Position numbers and translations under genes: made by a program. Below the pieces are notes generated by a model. The model saw only the letters and a list, made by a program, of their open reading frames with translations, was not told the origin of the DNA and did no database searches. A stretch of 64,000 nt of DNA from Aphelocoma coerulescens (Eukaryota > Chordata > Aves > Passeriformes > Corvidae): the NCBI RefSeq assembly GCF_041296385.1, contig NC_091014.1, positions 67,092,578 through 67,156,577 of the forward strand, given 5' to 3'. Shown in pieces: positions 20,791 to 33,412 of this stretch. Numbering within the stretch: position 1 is the stretch's first letter; each line of letters begins with the position of its first letter.

Positions 20791-22861
20791 TCCCTTCTGT
20801 TTGCACCATCCCAGCCTCTTTCCTTGATAACCCCATCCACCATTTCTTCACCAGACTGCTGGTCACTCTCTCCCTCCTTCATCATTCTTAGTTGAAAGCT
20901 CTTCTCAGCAGGTTGGACAGCTTTCTGTCTTGGCTTTTTTAACTTGGGTGATTTCATCACCTCAAAAAGATTACTAGGAACAGGAAAGATTCAGTAAGCT
21001 TTGATCAATAAATATAATACAAATAATAATAAGGCCTGTGCAAGTGTTTCATACCTCTGATCTGTAGCAGTTTCCCATAATGCTGTTTAGGGTAATTTCT
21101 CATGCATGCACAGTGCACACAGCCCATAAATCCTGCAATGGAAGAACCACTCAAGCTCTGTGTCAAAAAGGGCTCCTTTGCCCCCTGCTCGTGGAAGACT
21201 GTTCCAGAACTTCATAGTTCTGATCCTCAGAAATTTCTCCCCAGTTTTCAGCCCACAGCTTTCCTTGGGGAGTGTAGATAAACAAGACCGTATGTTCTTC
21301 TTAAGCCAGGATTGTCTTCTAGCTTAGAAATTTCTCTCCTTTATATTTTTCCCTCCTGGGAAACTAAAGAAGCATTCAACTTCAACTTCTTAGACAATTT
21401 CATTTTCAACTTCATTTTCTTAGGCAAGGTCAAGTAACCATTTTTTTTCTTCTTAGTTTCTTTTCATTCAAAGGATTTTCTTAACTGCCTTCATAGTCTT
21501 GTCCTATTGATCTCTTGTAATCATCCTGCAATCAAGCAGCCATTGGAGCCTTCATTCATTTTCAGTCTGAACACATAACAGAGAGGAGAAATTCTGATAG
21601 ATCTCTGAATAGACACTGTTTACTTGGTTTATTTCATGTGATTTCTGTAATTATAATCCTTTAGTTCACACAGTTTTTTAATTGATTCTCCAGCCTTTCT
21701 GAAGAAGCCTGATTTACCAAACTAATGATATGGATCTTCATTGTCATGGCTATATAAGCAGCATTTTAGAAGTGGTATCTGGAGTACAAACTATCAACTA
21801 TTTTTGGCAATGAGAACGAAAAACAAAGCAAACCACAAAGCAACCAGATCTCCTTGTCCTCTCCACTTAAAGAATAGATGTTTTATGCAAGACACTGCCT
21901 GTGGAAAAAAAACAAAAAAACCAACCCAAAACCATGAAAATACATCACTGCTTAAAGAATAAAAAGGGCAGGAAAAGGTTTGTCTCCATTTGAGGTGGGA
22001 ATATTGGGTGGTCCTCAGCTTTGAAAGTAAGGTTATGGGGGCAGGGAGGTTAAGGGAATGTACAAATCAACATCTACCTGAACCAGTTTTAGAGTTTAAG
22101 GAGAGTTTGTTTCAAGGTTGAGTGAAATGCCTCTGGAGTCCACAGGCAAGGACGTTTCATTTTATTGTCAATAAGGTTGAGAATTTTTAGAAGGAATTAT
22201 TGATTTTTGCAGAATTTGCTTCCACCCAGTCCCAAGGGTTGAAGTTCTCTGGCTCCTGCAGAGCGTGGCTTTAGAGCAAGCTTATGTCCAGAGGAAAGGC
22301 AGGGGGTTCCTGATTCCTTTCTCCACAGCAGGAGCCTCAGGAGGTTTTGGGTGAGAAAAACCTATGCTGTTCTTGAACATGAGGTACTTCAGAGCTGGGT
22401 AAGGCTCAGGACTCTGTGAAAAACTGCTGTTCTCAGTTGGATGCTGCATGAACAGCCTCAAGCCAGCTCTCAGGGGTGAAAGATCCCACGGGAAAAGAAG
22501 GTAAATCCATTGCTTTGTATGGAGCTGCCAGAGTGGGAACTCTCAGCAGCCAAGTGGGGGAGTCCCCTGGTTGCCAAAAGGGACACCAATGTTTGGAGGT
22601 CACTGCGAGTTTAGGTGAATGCAAGGCTAGTGCAGTGCAAGTGTAGTAAGCACAAAGCCAAGCACTGCAATGTTTGCAAGACTTAAGGAAATGTTCAGAG
22701 AGCAGAGGCCTTGCTGCTTTGCGTCTCCAGTAGTTTTGCATTGCCTAAATTCCTTCCTAACCTGGAGATTTGTCTTTTTCTTCCTTGAATGGTTCTCTTG
22801 TGTTCCCGACACCTTTAAAGTTGATTTTATCATCCCTATGAAACAACAGAAATAAAAGCCC
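20791..22861. other. intergenic, 2 kb
   Basis: Around 21185-21260 there is a stretch that may be a very old CR1 remnant ('agaaatttctccccagtttt'). Otherwise this is AT-rich single-copy sequence, with no exon recognised. Confidence 0.5.
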
Positions 22862-23535
22862 CCTCAAAAGGCAGTTGTCAGATTGCACATTTTTCGATGG
22901 CCCACAGTATCTTTGGCTGAAGGTTTGGTAGCAGAACAGTTCTTGCTGTCTTTTACAGCAGCAGGCAGATCAAGTTCTTGCTGGGCTTTGACCTGCCTAA
23001 TTTTCTCCCTGCAGATCCCCACCACATCCTTGCAGTCCTTTGGCACAGCTGCCCCTTCTTCCAAAGGTGGTGAGCAGCCTTTTTTTGTCTTGAGTTCCAG
23101 TTAAATCTCCCTGCTCATCCAGGCTGGTCTTCTTTCCCTGTGTGTCATCTTTTGGCACGTGGTAACGTTCGTGCACCTGTAGGATTTTGTTCATGGAGAA
23201 TTTCCAGCCTTCCTGGTCTCCTTTGCCCTTCAACACTGTCTCCCTAGGGACTCTGTCATCCCAAACAGGCCAAAGTTTGACCTCAGGAAATCCAGGGTGG
23301 AAGTTCTGCTGGCAGCCCTCCTTACTTCTCAGAGAATCCAAACCTCATGATCTCTGTCCCAGACAGCCTCCAACCCTCACATCTCCCACCAGTCCTTCTC
23401 TGGGTGCCTTGTCTGGTCAGCTCCCTTCCAGCTGTGCCAGGAAATTCTCTTCCATGAACCTCCTGTCCCGCTTCCCCTCTGCTACATTGTACTTCCAGCA
23501 GACACCTGGGAAATGGAAGTCCCCCACCAGATGAT
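22862..23535 (-). mobile_element. CR1 LINE ORF2 fragment (endonuclease-RT linker), frameshifted
   Basis: Read on the minus strand from 23535 downward, the translation gives GDFHFPGVCWKYNVAEGKRD, then, after frame changes, VLKGKGDQEGWKFS, then CKDVVGICREKIRQVKAQQE. These match the order and spacing of the CR1 ORF2 region between the endonuclease and the reverse transcriptase. At least two frameshifts and in-frame stops interrupt it, and neither the RT domain nor the 3' tail is attached. It is a dead internal fragment recognised at protein level only, so it is older than the 3'-end copies nearby. Confidence 0.75.
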
Positions 23536-23977
23536 GATGTTAAGAGGTAATCAGCAAATGAAATTACATGTGGATATTCACTTTCTCTCTTAGGGATTAT
23601 GATCAGGGAGTTTTGATTATTTTGGGGTTTTAAACATTTTTAATCTGCAAACCCCAGTGTGCTGTCTTCAGGCAGAAACTTATTTTGGAGACCTGGAGCA
23701 GGAGAGGGTCTCAAGGTAGGTTTGAAATTAAAGAAGATATTACTAATTTTAAATTTCTGTCCAGGCTTGCAGCTGTGCACAGCTCTAGTCTAAATCTACT
23801 TGTGTTGAAAGTAAAAAGTTCTGAGCCTGCAATTTCAGGTCTGTGGTGAGGACTCCTATATCTTCTCTAATGTGATGTAAGGAAAAAGTTTTCATCATGA
23901 GAATGGTTCACTGTCAGTAAAGCTCCAAGAGGCAGTGAAATCTCCATCCTCAAAGCTAGTCTCAAAGCTAGGTAATT

Positions 23978-24052
23978 TTTCATGGAATCGTATCAAGAAT
24001 GGCTTAGGTTGGAGGAGACCTTAAAGATCCATCTAGTCCAATCTGTGGTTAT
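23978..24052 (-). mobile_element. CR1 3'-terminal remnant
   Basis: 'gaatggcttaggttggagga' and 'accttaaagatccatctagt' are the reversed terminal 70 bp of CR1. Confidence 0.75.
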
Positions 24053-26049
24053 TGTGATTGATCACTGGGAAACCAAGGGGTCAGGAACCAGACAGTGGCA
24101 TCTCCATCCCTGTGTGCGGATGGTGTTCACCCAAAGCTGTTACCAGACTGAACAGAGCCTGAAGATATCTCTAGACCACAATTTAGACAGCTTTGGGACC
24201 TGCCTTTGGGATACAGGGAGCCAAATTTCACCCAGGAGATGGAGTTCCTTTGCCTGCTGTGCCATCCCAAAGCCAGCACAAGCACTGCACTTGCAAAGGA
24301 AAACCAGATTTGCTGGAGAGGAGGAGCTGATCAGCCATCCTCTTTAATTTAAGAGATTTTCTTTTCTCTGTGGCTGTTTGTGTTTCTTTTTAATCACTTT
24401 AAACCGCCCTGGGACTGCTCTGCCTCAGCTGCTGCTTGTCTTGAGATTTGTGAGGGATGAGCTGCGAATTAGGGGTGCTCAGTGTTGAAGTGGTTTTCAA
24501 TCCAGGAGGTTTAAGGCACCTGGCTGAACTTCCAGACAAATCTCCTTAGTTCCAGCATGATGGCTTATGGTAGATACTGAAGAGAGATGCTCAATCAAGA
24601 AATTCTACATGAACTTCAGAATTCTTTGATGGCAGGGTCGGTTTCTCTGTTTTCTTCTTCCAGGCAAAAGTGCCCTTTTCTCCCCAGCTTTCCATTAAAT
24701 TTTGTAGTTGATTTTTTTCCTTGTTAAACTTTTCCACATCTCATTTGGACCATTTTAAAATAAAGTGGAGTTCCCCCTCTCTCCCCTCCTAAACAACCCT
24801 ATAGATGAGAAACTAAGCCTATTACTACAGAAAAATTAAATTTCCAAGTGATATCCTATGTTTCAGGAGTCATTCCCACAGCTTTGAAATCAATATGTGC
24901 CTGTAATCTGAAGGGGATTTCACCTTGTCTGTCCCCTGTGGGACAAGGCCTTCCCAAAGCCTTAGGTCTTTGCAGTTGGAGAAATGCCCCCCACTTGTTC
25001 CTTGTAAGTACTTTTTGACAATGATGGAGGAAAGCTGCATAATTCGTCAGAGAAGAGTTCTGTTTTCTAAATAGTTGAGCTGTATCTCTTCCCACTTCCT
25101 ACTTCTGTCTATATTCACCCTCTGATGAAAGCCAGGAACACACAGTGAGATAGGCAGGCAGGGATTTAGCCCTAAATGCGTCTTCCTCGCTTTCCAATAT
25201 GTGAACAGAGCACTTACACAGGCTCCCAGCAGGCTTAAAATGTGGCCAGTCCCTAGGAAAAGCCTTTGCTGGATTTCTCAGGCACGGATCACGATGCAGG
25301 CTCTGTGCTGCTTCCCTTGCTCAGCAGCCCTTGTGTAACCACTGCAAACCCAACATTTTCCTGAGGAATGTGCGTGCAAACACCCAGGACATGCACTGGG
25401 AGACAACTGAGCACTGGAACTGATCACATCTTATTTCCTACACAGGCATCCGAGGATGAATTGTGTAAGGATTCTCCTTTGTTAAGAACCATAAAGGTTT
25501 CTTTCCCTTTGGAAGGGGAATTTCCAGACTTTCTCTCCTCTGTGAAAACTTGCTCTATCAGAGGTTTATGTCTCCCTGTTGCATTTAGTTGAAATCAGGC
25601 AGTGGTGGCAGTGCTAGAGAGACAAGGCCAGCTGCCTGGGAGGAGAGAAGTCAGGTGGCACTTGAGCAAAGAGCAGTTCTTGGACACTTCTAGCAGAGGT
25701 GCTGCTCCAAAGCTGTGTTTTATAGCCTGTTTGTAGATGTGCTGGCATGGAATCTGCCATGGAGTGAGCTAGGGAGGATTTCTAAGGCTGATTTGATTCA
25801 GGTGCTGCTGATAGTGGCTTAGAGGAGCCCATTGTATCCTCTGTGGGAGCATCAGTGCTCCTGGGGAGTCATTTTCATCTCACAGGTAGGAAAAGTTGTG
25901 GGAGCTCAGCTGTCAGTGGTTGGTGCCTTGAGATTCTCAGACAAAGGGTAACTTCACACACCCTCCTATTGAGTTTGGGAAATCGGTCTAAAAATGTTAA
26001 TATCAACAGGATCAATTATTGTAACATACAGTTTATACTGACATAAACC
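24053..26049. other. intergenic, 2 kb
   Basis: No repeat or gene was recognised. A 121-codon open frame (23982-24347) starts inside the CR1 remnant and has no recognisable domain. Confidence 0.5.
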
Positions 26050-26277
26050 AAGCCTGCTGTGGGCAGGGACACTTCCACCAGACCAGGTTGCTCAGAGCCC
26101 CATCCAGCCTGGCCTTGGACACTGCCAGGGATGGGGCAGCCACAGCTTCTCTGGGCACCCTGTGCCAGGGCCTCACCACCCTCCCAGGGAAAAATTTCTT
26201 CCTGGTATCCCATCTAAATTTCAGTTTGAAGCCATTCCCTTTTCTCCTGTGACTACATGCTCTTGTAAATAGTCTCT
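26050..26277 (-). mobile_element. CR1 LINE 3' end
   Basis: Standard blocks run from 'ctgtgggcagggacacttcc' to 'agtttgaagccattcccttt'. The terminal octamer tail is missing. Confidence 0.88.
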
Positions 26278-28063
26278 ATCCTTAGCAGATTATTATCAAA
26301 ACAGTAAAAAGTTGAGGAATAGATACTTGGATAACAGATAATATGTCTGAAATGGATTCTTTTTCCCCCACCCCCAGTAATAAATCCAGCTCCCTGGATT
26401 TACCTCTCAATGAGGGTATGAGTTTACAAATACTCAGTTGTATAGATCCTTCTAGGTGAGAAGATCTGTAGGTCTTGGTGGAGTAAAATTTCATCAAAGT
26501 TCTTATTACAGACTTTTGGTCTTAAAGTTCTCTGCCTTTGCTAGGAAAGTTCACTTTAGGTTGGAAGCTGGCACAAAAATATTGGTCTGACTTCAGGATC
26601 AAACTTTTATTTTTAATAGAACTGATGGGAGCAAAACTGGTTGTGCACTTCTCATCAGCAAACAAGTTACAAAATAAGAGTGTGACAGAGCTCAGCTGAG
26701 TGGGATTTGAATGACTGGGTTGGGCAGGAAAAATCTCTGGCAGTGTTTGTACAGCATAATATAGCTAGGATGTTGCCTTTGGGAAATGTTCTAATGGGGA
26801 CTCAAGATATCTACTCTATTTTTACATAGAATAGTCCATATAACATGTCTAATGATGATGGGTGAGGGACTTTATCTAGTTCTTCCTGCATTGAACCCAC
26901 GAACTAATCCATGTGCCCTCTCTAGTTAGATGTAATCATGACATTATAAAAAAAATATTGAGAAAGAGCAAAGTCATCCATGTGAAGATCAGGGTATTAA
27001 TGCAGATTTCTCTTTTGCAGTGAAACTACTAAATCATGCCTTCCCAGCCTGGAAGCTCAGTGTTTGTACATGAAATAGCAGAGAAGAGGATATTTACTTT
27101 ACCTGATCCCTTTGGTTCCCTACTTAAAGAGTGAAGAGCTTTGATCTGAAGTTAATAGAAAAGAAGCATAATCTGTATAAAACAGATATACTCAGTCTCA
27201 AATAGCTTTTTAAATTTTTTTTTGGTTTTCATTGAGGGCTTGGAAGTTGGGCCAAAAGAAGAGACCTTTTTTCAAGCTGAGATGCACAGCAATTTTTGTA
27301 TTTGATGCTTCAACACAGGGTACATGAGGAGGTCTCAGTCCTTTGACTCTGGAGTTGATCCTTGTCCATGCAGATTTGATTCCCCATCTTTCTGTTGGAA
27401 AATTCACATGGTAAAGAATAGGATTTTTATGATTAGGATGATAACTAGAGTGGCTGCAGAGTTTTAAGAGGTCCATTCAGTATGATTTTTCTATGCATTT
27501 TTATTTGACCAGTGAGTTGCCAGAGTTCTGTTGAGGAGCTTTTGAAAAATCATGGAAGTGTTGGCTGGAGGGCACCTCTGGGAATCCTCCTGCAAGGGCA
27601 AACTGCCACCAGGTCACATCAGTCATGGCTTGGCCTGTCTGAATCCTGAAGGCTTTTTGTGGATGAAGTTTCTGTGACACAGGAGCCCTTGGAAATGATA
27701 TCTTGTCATTTGTGTTAAGTCATCCCCCCACAAAAGCTCTGCAGGAATCCGTGGCTAAAGAAGACAAAAAATGTGCCCACAGCTGCAGAAATAAAGATTA
27801 ATTGGTTTGTTGCTTTCCAAATGAATTGACGTATCATATTTTAATAGTTTAAGCTGGATCTATATTTAGCACCTATACTTCTAGAAGAGATTAAAAGGCT
27901 TTTGTTCCACTGATCCTTGGAATTATCAGACTTCAAATTGGAGATCAAGACATGCAGAATGGGTTAGGGGAGTTAATTATTTAGAAACTGAATGGCTCAG
28001 ATTTTTTCCCTGTCTTTCAAAAGCTCTAAAGCTTAACTGTTTTTTCCCAAAATAGGGGATTTT
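26278..28063. other. intergenic, 1.8 kb
   Basis: This is AT-rich single-copy sequence in which I see no gene, RNA or repeat. Confidence 0.5.
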
Positions 28064-28372
28064 CATAGAATCAGAGTCATGGAATGGTTTGGGCCGGAAG
28101 GGGACTTAAGGATCATCTTGTTCCACTCCCTGCCATGGGCAGGGACACCTTCCACTATCCCAGCTTGCTCAGAGCCCCGTCCAGCCTGGCCTGGAACACT
28201 GCCAGGGATGGGGCAGCCACAGCTGCTCTGGGCAACCTGTGCCAGGGCCTCAGCACCCTCACAGGGAACAATTTCTTCCCAATATCCCATCTAAACCTGC
28301 TCTCTGACTGTGTGAAGCCATTCCCCCTTGTCCTGTCACTCCAGGCCCTTGTCAAGAGTCTCTCTTCCACTA
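28064..28372 (-). mobile_element. CR1 LINE 3' end
   Basis: A complete terminal end in minus orientation, starting 'catagaatcagagtcatgga' and running to 'cttgtcaagagtctctcttc'. It is well preserved. Confidence 0.93.
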
Positions 28373-28567
28373 TGGATGCATAGTTTCAAGAAACACTCTC
28401 ATGGCCTTGGTCTCTAGCCTCTGTCTTTCCAGTCCTCTGTCTTTCCTTGGAAGACAGGGAGCCACATCCCGTTCTTTATTAGTTTCCATGTGTTTGCACA
28501 AAACAAATCGGAGCTGTGCAGGCCTCTGAGCTGCTACCATTTTATGGCATAATTCAGGGCCACAGGG

Positions 28568-29046
28568 CAGAATCACAGAATTATTCAAGTTAATCAAGTA
28601 TATCTGGAAGTCCATAGTCCAGCCTGCTGCTCAAAGTAGCATTATATCTGAAGTGAGACCAGGTTGTGCAGGAATGTGTCAGGTTGGGTCTTGAAAACCT
28701 TTAAGGCCATAGACTGCCCAGCACCACAACACCTCTAGGCAGCCTGTTCCTGTGCTTTGATATTTTGCTGTGCCTTTTTTCCTTCCTTTCCACCTCTCTG
28801 TCCAGTAAGAACCCCTCTTGCTTCAATTTAGGACCATTACCTATTGTTCTGTAGCTGGGTATGTGAAATCCAAGCTCTTTGGCCTTGGCAAAAGCCTGTC
28901 AGGGATTGGAAGGTGGCTTTAACATGTCCCCAAAGTTTTCTTTTCAGTGTAATCAAGCTCCACTGCCTCAGCTTCTCCTCACAGGACAAACTCTCAAGGC
29001 TGGACAATTTTGGGGCCACTCCACTGAACTCATTCCAGTTTACTTC
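28568..29046 (-). mobile_element. older, divergent CR1 LINE copy
   Basis: 'tcacagaattattcaagtta' and 'ccagcctgctgctcaaagta' mark the terminal end. 'caggcagcctgttcctgtgc' and 'ctcagcttctcctcacagga' mark inner blocks. The order is that of CR1, but the copy is much more diverged than its neighbour at 28064. Confidence 0.75.
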
Positions 29047-32000
29047 TGAAAGATTCCCTGAAGCAGCTGTTTGTGCTTTAGGAGTGTTTTATGCTTCATC
29101 CAAAAGGATGGATAATCATGGCTAGAACATTTTGACTGGCTTTCCTATAGGCCTGTGCTCAAATAGATGAGCACAGCATCTGGTTTGTGTTCCCTTGACT
29201 TCCTGCCTGGGTCATCTCTTTAATTTTGTGTCTCCCCCTTGACAACCAGGAGTCCTATTCTGTTACCACAGAGAAAATACAGAGGTTTTGCCTTGGATTT
29301 AAATGAAGCATAAAAAAAAAGTTTCTTTAAGTTTCTGTCTTACTCCTACTGCTTGTGCCATTAATTAGGCAAGACAGCGAGGAAATGTTTCTTAGAAATG
29401 TGGTTATTCAGGTACAAAAACCCCCAGATATCACTGCATATGTCTTATTATCATGGTGAATGTGAAAAGTGCAAGTAATGTATGTTCATACTGAGTTTTC
29501 CTGTCAATTCAGATGAGCACGTCAGGGATAAAGCCCGAATTCCCACTCCCTCATGCCACTACAAAAGAATGTTCCTTCCCTTCTCAGACTTGGTCAAGAA
29601 AATTACTTCAGGAATAGAAATGAATTATATAAGGCTGTACCCTGGCCATCTGACAACCTCACATCTTCCCAGTAGGCACAGTACTAACTTTATCCCAGCC
29701 CAGTGCTCGGGCTAATATGAGTCATCTGATAACCTCCTCATTGTGCATTGACCTCAACCTTGGACCAAAATAAACAGAAATTCAATTACAAACCTCTCCT
29801 TGGTGCTCTCACCCTCCCTCCAGTGTCTGAGGCTCTGAGGAGCGCAGCAGACTCAGAGGCTTCGCTTTCTTTCCATCCGGCTGTGGTGAAACAGGAGCTG
29901 AGCCTTGGGATGGGTTTGTTTGTCCTCTAAAGGGCCTCAGGCTCTGATCCTGCGTTCAGTGGGTTCAGCACTTGCTCTGCTCACTGCAGGTGGATTGATC
30001 CTGACTGAGGCTGAGCAGGAATCCTCTGTGATATGGGAAAAGCCTTGCATCTTCCTCTAAAGGCAGGACCTCGCTCCTAATATCTCACTTCCCTGCTTGT
30101 GCTAACGGATGGGAAAGATTTTTGTAGGTTTATAATACTTTGCCATTCTCCCTTCCTGACAGCCAGATGCCAGATGATTTGGGATCTTCAGGAAGAGAAT
30201 AGGGCACTTGATGTGGGGAAAGAGCAGGGAAGGATCAGTGATAGGCATTTCTGGGATAAGTCTTCCTCAGAAACAAATCCACTTTGAAGACACAAACCTC
30301 TGTCCGTATCCAGGAATGACCAGCTCTCTGTGACAAGAGAGGGGTGGCACGTTGCCACACATGGATATGGGCTTATTAAAGCACTGGACTGAGCAGAGAT
30401 AACTTGAAGATAACCTCAGCCCTGCCACTGAGGGGCCTTGTGTCCTTGGGCACTCAGCTTGTGCCTCTTCCCTGTCTACAGAATGGGGCCCATCACTAAG
30501 GTGGGCCTGTTCCAAAGCCATACCCTTTTTAGGGAAAGATTTAGGGTTTTGCAGTTTGTCTGGAGAAGATTCCAAGCGAGCTGACTTATGGAGGGTGCTG
30601 AGCATCCCTGCACCAAAAATAAAGCTGCTCATCTTCTAAAGCCTTGATTTAAAGCTTACTGAGCTGTTCTCTGTGAGTAAATTACAGAACAAATTTACCT
30701 CGGTCTCTGGAGCCATCCAGTCCTGATTTCTCTTGAAATAAATATTTGAAACTTCACAGTGAAAAGCAGATGTTAAATTCACATTATTCTACAGTGCCTC
30801 TGAAATGTTTGCTTGAAGGTAAGCCCTCTTTCCTGTTCTTGCTGTGCATTGGTCATCTGTTCTCCAATATCTGAAACCACTAAAGCAGGAAGGTTATCCA
30901 TGGAAAAAAAAATAGGGAATGCAAGAGTTTTTAAGGTGCATTTCCATATGCATCACGCAAAAACTCCTTAAAAGATTCAAGAACGTTGTCGTGCATGAAT
31001 TTACAAGGACACGTATTTCTACAGCCAGGGGATAATTCTGTAAATAAGCACAGCCCTGCGACCAAACATGCATGCAAACGTGCCCAAATGTGCCTAAAGA
31101 TTTGTACAAAGCCTGCACTTATTTGGCTTTAATAACTGCCCACATATCTGGGCAGAGTAAAGGTGAATCTGACAAAAATCCTAAAAGTAAGTCAAGAAGT
31201 TTGGGTGGAAGGCACTTCTGAAACATGGAATCATTCTGTTTAAGAAGACCCTCAAAAAGTTGGGACTTGCAGACACCAAACTTTCTGTACTGAATGTGAC
31301 AGAGAAAGAAAAGATGGTTCTGTTCTGAGAAAGAGCCTACTCAATTTGTACCCAAACTACCCTGCAATGAAAGGATTCTTTCATCTGAACCGTTCAGGCT
31401 CAGTGCACCTTTTGTTTTACACGAAGCCTGAGGTATTCACCTCCTGTCACTTTAGTGGTGAAGTGTTTTACCTCCTTTGTGACTTGATCAGAAGATCTTT
31501 GTATTCAGCAGAATGTTTCCTTCTCATGTCAGTCAGGCTGGGAAGGTCTGTGCACCTCGGTCCTTTGAAAAATGGATTAATGATTCAGAAGTGCATTAAC
31601 TTCGAATGCCCACAGTCAGGCACATCAGAGAGTGTGATCTTGACTAGTTTGGAAAATTAACTTCCTCTTTCCAACACTACCAAAGCCACACAAACAGCAG
31701 TTCCTCATGGAAATGAAATGACAAGCTCACACATAACTTCAAGTTTCTCTGGAAGCAACATTCTTTGTGCCTGGAGTAAGATTTTGAACTTGAGATCAAG
31801 TGCTGTGCCTCTGTAATAAGCACAGAAGGAAAAAAAGTAGGTGCAGATATTGGTTTGCTTCCTAAGAAATCAATATGAGATGATTTGGCAACGTGTAGTG
31901 CTTGGAACTCATTATGGAATTCCCTGGTGCAGGTAATGGCAATCACTTGGGAAGAGCAGAGAGAGAAATGCATTTCATGATAATCCCTCATTTTTTGTCC

Positions 32001-33087
32001 CTCATTTTTTGTTCCTCACCCAATTATCTGAATTGCAATATCGGTCTGTGCCTCTGACTTTATGTGCAGTCCACCCTCTGAGAAGATTCTGGAGCACACA
32101 AACTCTGTCCCTCAGAAGTATTTAGGTTTTTTTTTCCTCTTGCCACAAATTCTACTTGTTTTAATACCCTTCAAAGGAGCAGCTGCTGTAGCTTAAATAA
32201 CTGTCAAGTTCATATTTTAAATTTAAACCTGTGTCTGTTAGAAGGTCCTAGTACATTCATTTTCTCTGGTGATCCAGGACCAAGTTCTGCATACATTTGC
32301 CATCCTGGAAGTGAGAAGTCATCCCCAGTGTCCTGTGGGTCCCTTGGACCTCAGTTACCCTGATGTAATCCTAATGACTGCCAGCAAATTTCTGCATGTT
32401 TACCCAGGGATAATCAAAACACTTTTGGCTCAGAAACAGTGATTGTTTACTGGAGGCTCCTTCACTTGTCTTCCTGTGAATTAAAATTGAGGATCAGACA
32501 AACGTTCTTTCGAAATCTTTATTTGCAAAAATTTGGGAATTACATTTAAACAAGGCTGTCTGAGAATCTTCTGTGAGGACAGTTCTCTGATGGAAAATGT
32601 GTATTATTGGGCCTCTTCATCAGCTGAGATTTAATGCCAAGAAAGCTTTTTATTTCTCCCTCTCTAGGATGAATAGAGGGAGTGATGCTTGGTTATCTAC
32701 ACAGAGGAAACTCAGGAGCAGCTGTCAGGTGGGGATGAACAGCAGCCACCTTCCTGCCTGTTCCCTTCTGCAGCATCCTGGGAAGCCAGGCACTGGGAAA
32801 GGGGAAAGCAGAAAGACACCAGGAGGCTGTTGCTCAGCCTTACGGTTCCTATAAAGAACCACTGTTGAATTCTCTTTCTCCTTAGGAGCAGACAGGGAGA
32901 ATGGGGGAAGAAAGAAATGCACAGGTAAGGCACCAAACCCCTTAATTGACAAGCACTTAGAATTTCCACAGGGGTATTTCTGGTGCAGTGAACTGATAAA
33001 AAGTGGAAGACAGGCACATGGTGTTCCTTCAGGTTATCATTTCCTTGGCTGTCAGAGGTGAATTCATCTGATATGAGGTAGGAATGG
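29047..33087. other. intergenic, 4 kb
   Basis: This is single-copy sequence of mixed composition. Open frames up to 144 codons occur on both strands without recognisable domains, splice context or codon bias. No GALNT8-like exon was recognised. Confidence 0.5.
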
Positions 33088-33412
33088 CCATAGAACCATG
33101 GAACAGTTTGGGTTGGAAAGTGACCCTTAAGATCATCTTGTTCCATCCCCTGCCATGGGCAGGGACACCTCCCACTATCCCAGGTTGCTCAGAGCCCCAT
33201 CCAACCTGGCCTTGAACACTTCCAGGGATGGGGCAGCCACAGCTTCTCCGGGCAACCTGTGCCAGGGCCTCAGCACCCTCACAGGGAACAATTTCTTCCT
33301 GATAACCAATCTAAACCTGCTCTGTTTAAATCCATTCCCCTTTTTCCTCTCTCTCCATCTCCTTGTAAAAAGTCTCTCAGTATCTTTTTTGTAGGTTCCC
33401 TTCAGGTGCTGG
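33088..33412 (-). mobile_element. CR1 LINE 3' end
   Basis: It starts 'ccatagaaccatggaacagt', contains every standard block, and fades out after 'tttgtaggttcccttcaggt'. Confidence 0.93.
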
